Shown: in pieces, positions 1 through 5,132 of the stretch
How positions within the stretch are numbered: the first letter of the stretch is position 1
How the letters are laid out: each line of letters opens with the position of its first letter
Program-made: the position numbers and the translations under genes
Notes under the pieces: generated by a model
Database searches by the model: none
What the model saw: only the letters and a program-made list of their open reading frames with translations
Told to the model about the DNA's origin: nothing
DNA from: an uncultured Eubacterium sp.
Lineage (GTDB): Bacteria > Bacillota_A > Clostridia > Lachnospirales > Lachnospiraceae
Length of the DNA: 7,032 bases
Assembly: GCA_947653505.1 (NCBI GenBank)
Contig: CANTHI010000192.1
Span: 1 to 7,032, forward strand
Reading direction: 5' to 3'

Positions 1-1715
1 TCAGCATTCATGGGGCCAGCGAGGTTTTTGAGACGATCTGGGTGCTGCTAAGCTACTGCGTCATTGCGTTTTATGCTTATCAGTTTGTCAATACGTTTGA
101 AGATGTGGACTGTGTACTCGGATGGCTGACTGTTGGACTTATCGCAATGCTGGTGCTTGGTGTTGCACAGGCAGCGGGTTATGACTTCTTTGTTTCTGAC
201 ATCGGAAAGGAGGTCATTACAGGCGGGAAAGCCAAATATTACGATCTGGATCTGACGTTTGAAAAAGGCAGGGTGTTTCTGACGGTTTATAACCCGAACT
301 ATGTGGCTTCTTATTTTGCGCTGATGGTTCCGATGGAGATCGCGCTGCTCGTCAGACATAAAAAATGGTATTTCAAGGTACTGTATGCCGTTATGCTGAC
401 AGCCTCTTTAATATGCCTGCTGGCTTCCGGCAACCGTAGCGGAATTGTAGCGTTTGCGGTGACAGGTGTACTGGTTCTGATTTTGTTTTTCAAAAAGATT
501 TTAAAGGCGTGGAAGTTTTTACTTCCGGCAGCCGCTGTGACCGCCATTATTTTTGCGGCCTATATATCCAAAAATGATCTGATTATTGAAAAATTCGTCA
601 GACTGTTTACAGCTGCAGATATACCGGAAAATGCAATTTCGAAGATTGTGACCGAAGAAGATGTGACGGTTACATATCTTGGGGAGGAATTTCATACGAG
701 CTATGAAGTTCTGGAGGATGGCACGATCAACATATTTTTGAACGATGCCGCAGGCGAGAGTCTGAATGCTGCGTTTGATGAGAGCAGCTATACGTATATC
801 GTGGATGATCCGCGGTTTCCGGGTTTTAGTGTGCAGGCGGTGAACCTGAACGAAGAGGTAGCTTTAAACGTATATGCCGATAATATTAACTGGTATTTTA
901 AAAAGGGAGATGATAATACCTATTATTACTACAACGTGTTTGGACGCTGGGACAAGATCAACAATCCGCCACGGGTAGCTGAGAAGTTTCTGGTACGGAA
1001 ATTTGAAGAGCGTGGTACGATCTGGTCCAAAACGATACCGATGCTCAAAAACAGTATCATTTTTGGATCAGGTGCGGATACCTATACGGTTACGTATCCA
1101 CAGGATGATTATGTAAAAAAGACATATGCCGGAACGCAGGCAGCGCTTGACGTCAAGCCGCATTGTTTTTACCTGCAGGTAGCGACGCAGAGCGGGATTC
1201 CGGCTCTGATTGCAGTCATTGTTTTTTACGTATGGTATTTTATTACATGTCTGCGTCTGTATCGCAGGGCATCTTATCAGGATGGTCTGGAGGTGATCGG
1301 AGCGGGTCTGATGTTTGCGACTTTTACGTATATGGTGGTATCTGTACTGAATGATTCTACGGTATCTGTTGCGCCAGTTTTCTGGGCAATGATGGGACTT
1401 GGAATCGCTGTGAATGAGATGGTGAAGAAAAAACAAATACAAAGTGCGGACATCCAAAAGACAGGGAATCAGGCGCAAAACGGGAATGATGCAGAAAGTG
1501 TGAATCCCGTAAAAGGTGGGAACGATACGGAAAATCGTACAGAAGCAGGGAGCACCGCAGACAGCAGAAGTTCTGCAAAAGGTGGAAGTTCTGGAAAAGG
1601 TGGAAGTTCTGCAAAAGGTGGAAATTCTGCGGAAGGCAGGGCTTCTGAGAAAAAAAGAAATTATTCGAAAAATGCAAAAAGCAGATCGAAAAAGAAGACA
1701 GGCAATAAGCAATAA
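1..1715 (+). CDS. O-antigen ligase/polymerase-like membrane protein (Wzy_C/WaaL superfamily), 5' end missing
   Basis: The reading frame is open to the left window edge, so the start lies outside; a GTG at 42 is not a credible start because membrane-type coding continues upstream. Counting from 42, about nine hydrophobic segments are visible (roughly 2-16, 24-45, 85-104, 110-129, 133-150, 158-176, 386-404, 416-438, 443-460). Family hallmarks are YNPNYVASY (83-91), the SGNRSG motif with Arg132, a long loop of about 207 residues between the sixth and seventh segments, and a loop end reading GSGADTY, then PHCFYLQ with His374, then a Gly and a membrane segment. Proteins of this family join or polymerise lipid-linked glycans at the outer membrane face. 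The substrate here (capsule, teichoic-type polymer or glycoprotein glycan) cannot be told. Residues 462-557 form a Gly/Ser/Asn-rich tail ending very basic, probably cytoplasmic. Gene tmk follows after 49 bases. Family call is good; the precise role is unknown. Confidence 0.85.
   Translation, partial: SIHGASEVFETIWVLLSYCVIAFYAYQFVNTFEDVDCVLGWLTVGLIAMLVLGVAQAAGYDFFVSDIGKEVITGGKAKYYDLDLTFEKGRVFLTVYNPNYVASYFALMVPMEIALLVRHKKWYFKVLYAVMLTASLICLLASGNRSGIVAFAVTGVLVLILFFKKILKAWKFLLPAAAVTAIIFAAYISKNDLIIEKFVRLFTAADIPENAISKIVTEEDVTVTYLGEEFHTSYEVLEDGTINIFLNDAAGESLNAAFDESSYTYIVDDPRFPGFSVQAVNLNEEVALNVYADNINWYFKKGDDNTYYYYNVFGRWDKINNPPRVAEKFLVRKFEERGTIWSKTIPMLKNSIIFGSGADTYTVTYPQDDYVKKTYAGTQAALDVKPHCFYLQVATQSGIPALIAVIVFYVWYFITCLRLYRRASYQDGLEVIGAGLMFATFTYMVVSVLNDSTVSVAPVFWAMMGLGIAVNEMVKKKQIQSADIQKTGNQAQNGNDAESVNPVKGGNDTENRTEAGSTADSRSSAKGGSSGKGGSSAKGGNSAEGRASEKKRNYSKNAKSRSKKKTGNKQ
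1563..1652 (+). repeat. Five imperfect 18-bp tandem repeats coding hexapeptides in the ligase tail
   Basis: Five consecutive 18-base units start at 1563, 1581, 1599, 1617 and 1635. The middle copies (1581-1598 and 1599-1616) differ by a single base; the outer copies are more diverged. They are in frame and encode SRSSAK, GGSSGK, GGSSAK, GGNSAE and GRASEK. The unit length is a multiple of three, so copy number can change without breaking the frame. This looks like a slippage-prone flexible tail rather than a folded domain. Confidence 0.85.
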
Positions 1716-1750
1716 CAGAAGTATCAGCGGGAGACAGCAGGAATTAAGAA

Positions 1751-1757
1751 AAAGGGA
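1751..1757 (+). promoter_or_regulatory. Ribosome binding site that fixes the tmk start
   Basis: The purine run AAAGGGA lies 7 bases ahead of the ATG at 1765. The same frame is open back to 1516, inside the preceding gene, but that upstream part only re-reads the 18-bp repeats in another frame. The site therefore supports the downstream ATG as the true start. Confidence 0.6.
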
Positions 1758-1764
1758 TGACAGA

Positions 1765-2403
1765 ATGAGTAAAAATCTAAACGGAGCATTTATTGCGCTC
1801 GAAGGAATTGATGGAAGCGGAAAAACTACACAGATCCGCCTGCTTTCAGAGCGTCTGAGGGAACGGGGGTTATCTGTTTATTGTACGATGGAACCGACCG
1901 ATTCTCCAATCGGTTCCATGATTCATCAGATTATGACAGGAAGGATGCAGGCGGATCCAAAAGTAATTGCGGCACTGTTTACGGCAGACAGACTGGATCA
2001 CCTGCTGAATGAGGTAAATGGGATCGCACAAACTGTAAAAGCGGGCATAACGGTGCTTACAGACCGGTATTATTTTTCGTCTTATGCATATCAGAGTACA
2101 GATTTGCCAATGGAATGGATTATCCAGTCAAATGAACCTTGTGGAGAGATTTTAAAGCCAGATTTAAATATTTTTATTGAGGTGGATCCGCAGACTGCGA
2201 TGGAGCGGATTTCCAGAGGGCGGTTTCAAAAGGAATTGTTTGAAGAAAAATCCCGTCTGAAGCAGGTGAGACAAAATTATCTGGAAGCATTTGAGCGGCT
2301 GGCAGATCAGGAGCAGGTGGCGGTCATTGACGGCAATCAGGCGCAGGAAGCGGTTGCGGAGGATATATGGCGTGCCGTGCAGGAATATGGCTTATGCCGG
2401 TAA
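1765..2403 (+). CDS. tmk: Thymidylate kinase (dTMP kinase)
   Basis: The protein has 212 residues, the usual size for this enzyme, which phosphorylates dTMP to dTDP with ATP in the cytoplasm for DNA synthesis. Visible motifs are the P-loop GIDGSGKTT (14-22, Lys20), EPTDSPIG (43-50) at the position of the usual REPGGT-like loop, TADRLDHL (73-80), the DRYYFSSYAYQ block (100-110) that forms the nucleoside site in the family, and KPDLNIFIEVDP followed by a basic lid region with SRGRF and VRQNYLE. The EPTDSPIG variant differs from the textbook bacterial form and resembles a divergent tmk clade, so this may be a second tmk copy; many Clostridia keep the standard one near DNA polymerase III subunit genes (general knowledge). 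Start chosen from the ribosome site at 1751-1757. It lies between the ligase gene and an unknown gene on the same strand. Confidence 0.88.
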   Translation: MSKNLNGAFIALEGIDGSGKTTQIRLLSERLRERGLSVYCTMEPTDSPIGSMIHQIMTGRMQADPKVIAALFTADRLDHLLNEVNGIAQTVKAGITVLTDRYYFSSYAYQSTDLPMEWIIQSNEPCGEILKPDLNIFIEVDPQTAMERISRGRFQKELFEEKSRLKQVRQNYLEAFERLADQEQVAVIDGNQAQEAVAEDIWRAVQEYGLCR

Positions 2404-2474
2404 TATACCGCAGCGGTCCGGTACGTGCAGCATTGCAAAACAGGATGGAACCAGTATTTTAGGAGCATACGATC

Positions 2475-2930
2475 ATGAAATATACAACGACAAATGAGTG
2501 GAATCATTTTGATTTTTCAGAAGCTTATCTATCAGAAATCCAAAAGATCAGCGACTGCTATCAGTTTACGCTGGATAATGTAAAAATTCAGCCGGATAAT
2601 TCAAAAAACAGGGATATCCGGCAGATGCGGACAAATGGATTGTATTTTACCATACAGGGAGCACAGCTTGTCCGTATGGTGGAAGAGGGATATCGCGTAC
2701 TGGATGCCGATGGAAAACAGATGCAGCAGTATGAAGATCAGGAGCTGCCGGCAGACTGCTATCCTGAACGGTTAAAATCATTTGCAGATGGCGAGGGCTG
2801 TATTTATGCGCTGGAAAAATCAGGACATACATATATCATTACCATTGACGCCAGTAATGAACGGACTTATGTGCTGTATATTACAGGGACTGGGGACCGG
2901 GAAGAATGGGACCGGTTTTTGAATGTGTAG
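2475..2930 (+). CDS. Hypothetical protein, 151 residues
   Basis: I do not recognise this family. The gene has a good ribosome site, AGGAG at 2461-2465, 9 bases ahead of the ATG. The product is soluble, with no signal peptide or membrane segment. It is rich in aromatic and polar residues and alternates in a way that suggests beta strands, for example YQFTLDNVKIQP (29-40), GLYFTIQGAQLVRMVE (about 55-70), and in the C-terminal part HTYIITIDASNERTYVLYIT. It ends in EEWDRFLNV. Two cysteines (28 and 95) are too far apart to form an obvious metal motif. It lies 71 bases after tmk and 35 bases before nudC and is probably cotranscribed with them. The overall look is that of a small beta-rich protein such as a binding or immunity-type protein, but nothing in the sequence or in its neighbours proves this. 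Confidence 0.75.
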   Translation: MKYTTTNEWNHFDFSEAYLSEIQKISDCYQFTLDNVKIQPDNSKNRDIRQMRTNGLYFTIQGAQLVRMVEEGYRVLDADGKQMQQYEDQELPADCYPERLKSFADGEGCIYALEKSGHTYIITIDASNERTYVLYITGTGDREEWDRFLNV

Positions 2931-2949
2931 TGCGTGGACAGGCACGGAT

Positions 2950-2958
2950 AAGGAAGGA
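2950..2958 (+). promoter_or_regulatory. Ribosome binding site that fixes the nudC start
   Basis: AAGGAAGGA ends 7 bases before the ATG at 2966. A nearer ATG at 2961 is in another frame and stops after two codons. An in-frame ATG at 2906 lies inside the preceding gene and has no comparable site. The choice of 2966 follows from these three facts. Confidence 0.65.
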
Positions 2959-2965
2959 TCATGCG

Positions 2966-3832
2966 ATGATACAGGATATTGCACCAAAGAAGCTTTACAA
3001 TGAATATAACCCTCAAAAACCGGAGGAAACCGATTTCATAGCGGTTTTTTCTGAAAATAAAATACTGATAAAAGATACAGGCGGGCGTCTGCAGCTGCCC
3101 GGGCGGGCGCAGCTTAAACAGGCTTTGCTTCATCCGCAGGCAGCGGATACCTATCTGTTCCGGCTGGACCAGACTTCCTATTTCCTGTATCAGGACCAGT
3201 CATGTGCGCAGGAGGAGCTGAATCCTGCCAGACCAGAGTTTCAGTGGATCCGGCTGCCGGATTTCCGGGCACAGGCAGATCATGAGCTCTGCTTTGCGGT
3301 TTATACCGCGTTTCATTTATACCGTTGGTACAAAAATCACAGATTTTGCGGATGCTGCGGTACAAAGACGGTGCCAGATACAAAAGAACGGATGTTATCC
3401 TGTCCGGCGTGCGGCAATCAGATCTATCCCGTGATAGCGCCTGCGGTTATTGCAGCAGTGACGCATGGAGATCATATACTTCTGACAAAATATGCGGGCA
3501 GGGAATATAAGCGTTATGCGCTGATTGCCGGATTTACGGAAATCGGAGAGACAGCTGAAGACACGGTGCGCAGAGAGGTTATGGAAGAGGCAGGCATACG
3601 GGTAAAAAATATCCGTTACTATAAATCGCAGCCGTGGGGCATTGATGGAAACCTGCTGCTTGGGTATTTTGCAGAACTGGACGGGAGTGATCAGATATCT
3701 CTGGATGAAACAGAGCTGGCGTCTGCGGAGTGGGTCAGACGGGACCAGCTAAAGGATATGGATGATTCGTTCAGCCTTACCCGGGAAATGATGCGTGTTT
3801 TTTATGAAAAGATAGAGCCCGCGGTGCGGTAA
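2966..3832 (+). CDS. nudC: NADH pyrophosphatase (NudC-type Nudix hydrolase with zinc ribbon)
   Basis: The 288-residue product has the three-part NudC layout. An N-terminal domain (about 1-120) is followed by a four-cysteine zinc ribbon (Cys128, Cys131, Cys146, Cys149) and then a Nudix domain. The Nudix box is complete: Gly189, Glu195, then REVMEEAGI (203-211), giving the metal-binding glutamates. The NudC signature SQPW follows at 221-224, but the usual PFP-type continuation is replaced by GIDGN. Family members hydrolyse NADH/NAD to NMN(H) and AMP and can remove NAD caps from RNA; which substrate dominates here is unknown. E. coli NudC has 257 residues, so this one is slightly longer. It probably belongs to the same transcript as tmk and the preceding unknown gene. 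Confidence 0.9.
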   Translation: MIQDIAPKKLYNEYNPQKPEETDFIAVFSENKILIKDTGGRLQLPGRAQLKQALLHPQAADTYLFRLDQTSYFLYQDQSCAQEELNPARPEFQWIRLPDFRAQADHELCFAVYTAFHLYRWYKNHRFCGCCGTKTVPDTKERMLSCPACGNQIYPVIAPAVIAAVTHGDHILLTKYAGREYKRYALIAGFTEIGETAEDTVRREVMEEAGIRVKNIRYYKSQPWGIDGNLLLGYFAELDGSDQISLDETELASAEWVRRDQLKDMDDSFSLTREMMRVFYEKIEPAVR

Positions 3833-3888
3833 AGCAGGTATCTGATGCAGGATACGATCATAAAATAATAAAAGCGGAGGTATAAAAG

Positions 3889-4131
3889 ATGGTAAATCCG
3901 GCTATGATTTTTAAGATAAAAGGTATGTGGGATGAGTTTATAAGGAATCATCCGAAGCTGCCGCGCTTTTTTCAGGCGGTTGTCAGCCAGCCTGTGGAGG
4001 AAGGCACGATTATTGAGATGACCATCCAGCGGCCAGGCGGGGAGACACTGACTTCAAACGTAAAGCTGACAGCTTCGGATCTGGCTCTGCTGGATCAGAT
4101 CAGACAAATGGGAACAGAAAATATTTCATAA
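3889..4131 (+). CDS. Small conserved-looking hypothetical protein, 80 residues
   Basis: The gene has a convincing ribosome site (GGAGG within 3873-3880, about 9 bases from the ATG). The product is soluble. An N-terminal amphipathic half (MIFKIKGMWDEFIRNHP, then LPRFFQAVV) is followed by a strand-like part (GTIIEMTIQRPGGETLTSNVKLT) and a short terminal helix (ASDLALLDQIRQM). The mix of a helix, a hairpin and a helix suggests a small folded domain. I do not recognise a named family. It lies 56 bases after nudC with no terminator between, so cotranscription is likely. Clean codon structure and the ribosome site make a real gene likely despite its size. Confidence 0.75.
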   Translation: MVNPAMIFKIKGMWDEFIRNHPKLPRFFQAVVSQPVEEGTIIEMTIQRPGGETLTSNVKLTASDLALLDQIRQMGTENIS

Positions 4132-4208
4132 GAGAGCTCAAAAATACAGAGGATAAGGAAACTGTTCCAAGTATCCGACATACTGTATAGATAGAGAATG
4201 CAGGCGGT

Positions 4209-4212
4209 AGGA
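4209..4212 (+). promoter_or_regulatory. Ribosome binding site favouring the ATG at 4219
   Basis: AGGA sits 6 bases before the ATG at 4219. It abuts the ATG at 4213, which is too close, and lies downstream of the ATG at 4198, which has only a weak AGATAGAGA-like stretch ahead. The start at 4219 is therefore preferred; 4198 would add seven residues. Confidence 0.45.
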
Positions 4213-4218
4213 ATGATT

Positions 4219-4608
4219 ATGGAAAAAACAGCACAATTTAATGTGGAATCAGTGGAGAGTCTGATTGAGCGGTTCCGGGTCAATGGTCTGGAAACAATTA
4301 ATCTGGGGCTGCTTTGCTTCCGGTTTGCTCCGGCGCTAAAGGAAATGAATCTGATATCCGTACTGACAAAAATTTCGAAGATGCTCCAGACAAAAAAAGT
4401 ATCGCAGGTAGAAGACAGCAATATTACAGGCTGGTACTTTAATTTTTATGCTGGATTTATTCAGTATCTGGTAAATAGAAATATTAAGTTTGAATTATAT
4501 TATTCTAAAAAAGGAAAAAACTGGAGAGAAAGGCTGGATCTGGCATTATTGTGCAGACAGCTTGGCAATTATCGCAGGGCATATGAGAAAAAGCTGAAAT
4601 CTGCCTGA
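4219..4608 (+). CDS. Hypothetical protein, about 129 residues
   Basis: I do not recognise this family. The product starts MEKTAQFNVESVESLIERF and appears mainly helical, with regular Leu/Ile spacing. A central segment, GWYFNFYAGFIQYLV, is strongly aromatic. The C-terminus is very basic (YYSKKGKNWRERLD, then YRRAYEKKLKSA). No signal peptide or clear membrane segment is present; the aromatic segment is too short and polar-flanked to call one. The basic tail could suit nucleic-acid or membrane-surface binding, but no known motif supports either. An alternative start at 4198 gives 136 residues. It is the last gene before the stem-loop at 4633-4672 and lies 87 bases after the 80-residue gene, so it likely closes the upstream run. 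Confidence 0.7.
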   Translation: MEKTAQFNVESVESLIERFRVNGLETINLGLLCFRFAPALKEMNLISVLTKISKMLQTKKVSQVEDSNITGWYFNFYAGFIQYLVNRNIKFELYYSKKGKNWRERLDLALLCRQLGNYRRAYEKKLKSA

Positions 4609-4632
4609 TGTATGCAATAATAAGAAGCTTAG

Positions 4633-4672
4633 GAACTGTATGTAAATGGTTTAAGTCATTTACATACAGTTC
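4633..4672 (+). terminator. Stem-loop terminator closing the upstream gene run
   Basis: A perfect 16-bp inverted repeat (4633-4648 with 4657-4672) encloses an 8-base loop. Two more pairs, one of them G-U, can extend it outward. It starts 24 bases after the stop at 4608. The U tract behind it is short (TTT within 4671-4675) and the stem is AT-rich, so termination may be partial. The symmetry also allows it to act on the other strand. Confidence 0.65.
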
Positions 4673-4696
4673 TTTAGAATTTCCGAAAATTTTCCA

Positions 4697-4725
4697 GTAT
4701 AAAAATAATCCTCCGGACCATACTA
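4697..4725 (+). promoter_or_regulatory. Probable sigma-G (forespore) promoter of the Asn-Ala-Ser gene
   Basis: A CATACTA box (4719-4725) equals the published Bacillus sigma-G -10 consensus. GTATA (4697-4701) fits the looser -35 pattern, with a 17-base spacer, within the usual 17-18. Transcription would start near 4732, about 54 bases before the ATG. The placement is sensible: after the upstream terminator and ahead of a lone gene. CATACTAT also resembles the sigma-E -10 element, so sigma-E is an alternative. An overlapping TATAAA (4698-4703) lacks a good -35 partner for sigma-A. The match is by eye from consensus knowledge. Confidence 0.55.
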
Positions 4726-4731
4726 TCAATA

Positions 4732-4752
4732 CAATGTTTGATAAAAACATTG
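4732..4752 (+). promoter_or_regulatory. Hairpin at the predicted 5' end of the mRNA
   Basis: An 8-bp perfect inverted repeat (4732-4739 with 4745-4752) surrounds a 5-base loop. If transcription starts near 4732, as the promoter call predicts, the hairpin forms the very 5' end of the transcript, a position known to protect bacterial mRNA from decay. It has no U tract and is not a terminator. Confidence 0.4.
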
Positions 4753-4785
4753 CAACGATAGATATCAAATAGGAGGCTATGAAAA

Positions 4786-5025
4786 ATGGCAAAGAACAAG
4801 ACATCTAATGCAACAAACGCAAATAATGCATCCAACGCAAGCAATGCATCCAACGCAAACAACGCAAGAAATGCATCAAATGCAAGCAACGCGGACAACG
4901 CAAGTAATGCATCTAATGCAAGCAACAGCTCAAACAGAGCATCCAACGCAAGCAATGCTCAGAATGCTAAAAATCAGGCTTCTAACAAAGCTGACAGCAG
5001 ATTCTCAGACTGCCACACAAAATAA
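4786..5025 (+). CDS. Asn-Ala-Ser triplet-repeat protein, 79 residues, possible spore storage protein
   Basis: The ribosome site AGGAGG (4771-4776) lies 9 bases ahead of the ATG. The product contains 23 Asn, 20 Ala and 16 Ser, so three residue types make up 59 of 79 positions. From residue 8 to 50 every third residue is Asn (15 in a row), usually as N-A-S. A single extra residue at Arg51 shifts the phase, which resumes at 54, 57, 60 and 63, with another shift before 67. The protein lacks Gly, Pro, Val, Ile, Leu, Trp and Tyr. The C-terminus (KADSRFSDCHTK) is non-repetitive and holds the only Phe, Cys and His. There is no signal peptide. Silent third-base changes between repeat units support this frame over the two other open ones. 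The size, composition and sigma-G-like promoter recall gamma-type small acid-soluble spore proteins (SspE of Bacillus), which store amino acids, but there is no sequence match. Function is inferred. Confidence 0.75.
   Translation: MAKNKTSNATNANNASNASNASNANNARNASNASNADNASNASNASNSSNRASNASNAQNAKNQASNKADSRFSDCHTK
4807..4986 (+). repeat. 9-bp/18-bp periodic repeat encoding N-A-x triplets
   Basis: The DNA repeats with a 9-base period (Asn-Ala-Ser codons) and a weaker 18-base period in which AAT and AAC alternate. The palindrome ATGCAT recurs at 4826, 4844, 4871 and 4907, always at multiples of 9. The strict phase holds over 4807-4935; after one extra codon it continues in degraded form to 4986. 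Variation falls mostly at third codon positions, so the protein pattern is under selection or recently expanded. Confidence 0.8.
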
Positions 5026-5064
5026 CACTGGCAATCGCTCCTCAATTGAATAAACTATAGTAAC

Positions 5065-5116
5065 AAAACAGCTCTGTACAAAAGAAACAGAAGTTTCTTT
5101 TGCACAGGGCTGTTTT
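5065..5116 (+). terminator. Strong stem-loop terminator after the Asn-Ala-Ser gene
   Basis: Arms at 5065-5088 and 5093-5116 pair over 24 positions with one G-U pair and one A-C mismatch around a 4-base loop (AGAA). The 3' arm ends in TTTT, and the 5' arm begins with AAAA, so it could work on both strands. It ends only 16 bases before the rhodanese start codon. Confidence 0.85.
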
Positions 5117-5132
5117 CATATAGGAGGAAGCT

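Noticed and set aside
1068..1712. Antisense 214-residue frame opposite the ligase gene
   Set aside because: It lies wholly opposite a clear gene, has Arg/Phe/Ser-rich composition typical of a shadow frame, and shows no domain.
1516..1764. An 83-codon N-terminal extension of the thymidylate kinase
   Set aside because: It only re-reads the repeat tail of the upstream gene in another frame, giving a VEVLQK-type pattern; the P-loop sits at the normal distance from the ATG at 1765, which has a ribosome site.
3838..3858. Short inverted repeat (GTATC/GATAC) after nudC as a terminator
   Set aside because: The stem has only 5 bp and there is no T tract after it.
4163..4192. Possible promoter ahead of the 129-residue gene (TATAGA, also CATACTG)
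   Set aside because: No acceptable -35 element at 16-18 bases for sigma-A or sigma-G; cotranscription with upstream genes explains it more simply.
4710..4776. Nested pairing in which CCTCC (4710-4714) could mask the AGGAGG ribosome site (4771-4776), with CTATC/GATAG inside
   Set aside because: The helices are only 5 bp with large internal loops, and a transcript starting near 4732 would not contain the CCTCC part.
4674..4955. Antisense 93-residue frame, rich in Leu/Ala and seemingly membrane-like
   Set aside because: It is the reverse reading of the Asn-Ala-Ser repeat in an offset frame; periodic DNA keeps several frames open, and base changes favour the forward frame.
4807..4986. CRISPR-like or direct-repeat array
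   Set aside because: The repeats are contiguous 9/18-bp units with no spacers of unique sequence and are explained by coding.
4808..5053. Second forward frame (81 residues, Met/Gln/Thr-rich) over the same repeat
   Set aside because: It has no ribosome site, and the variation between repeat units is silent only in the 4786 frame.
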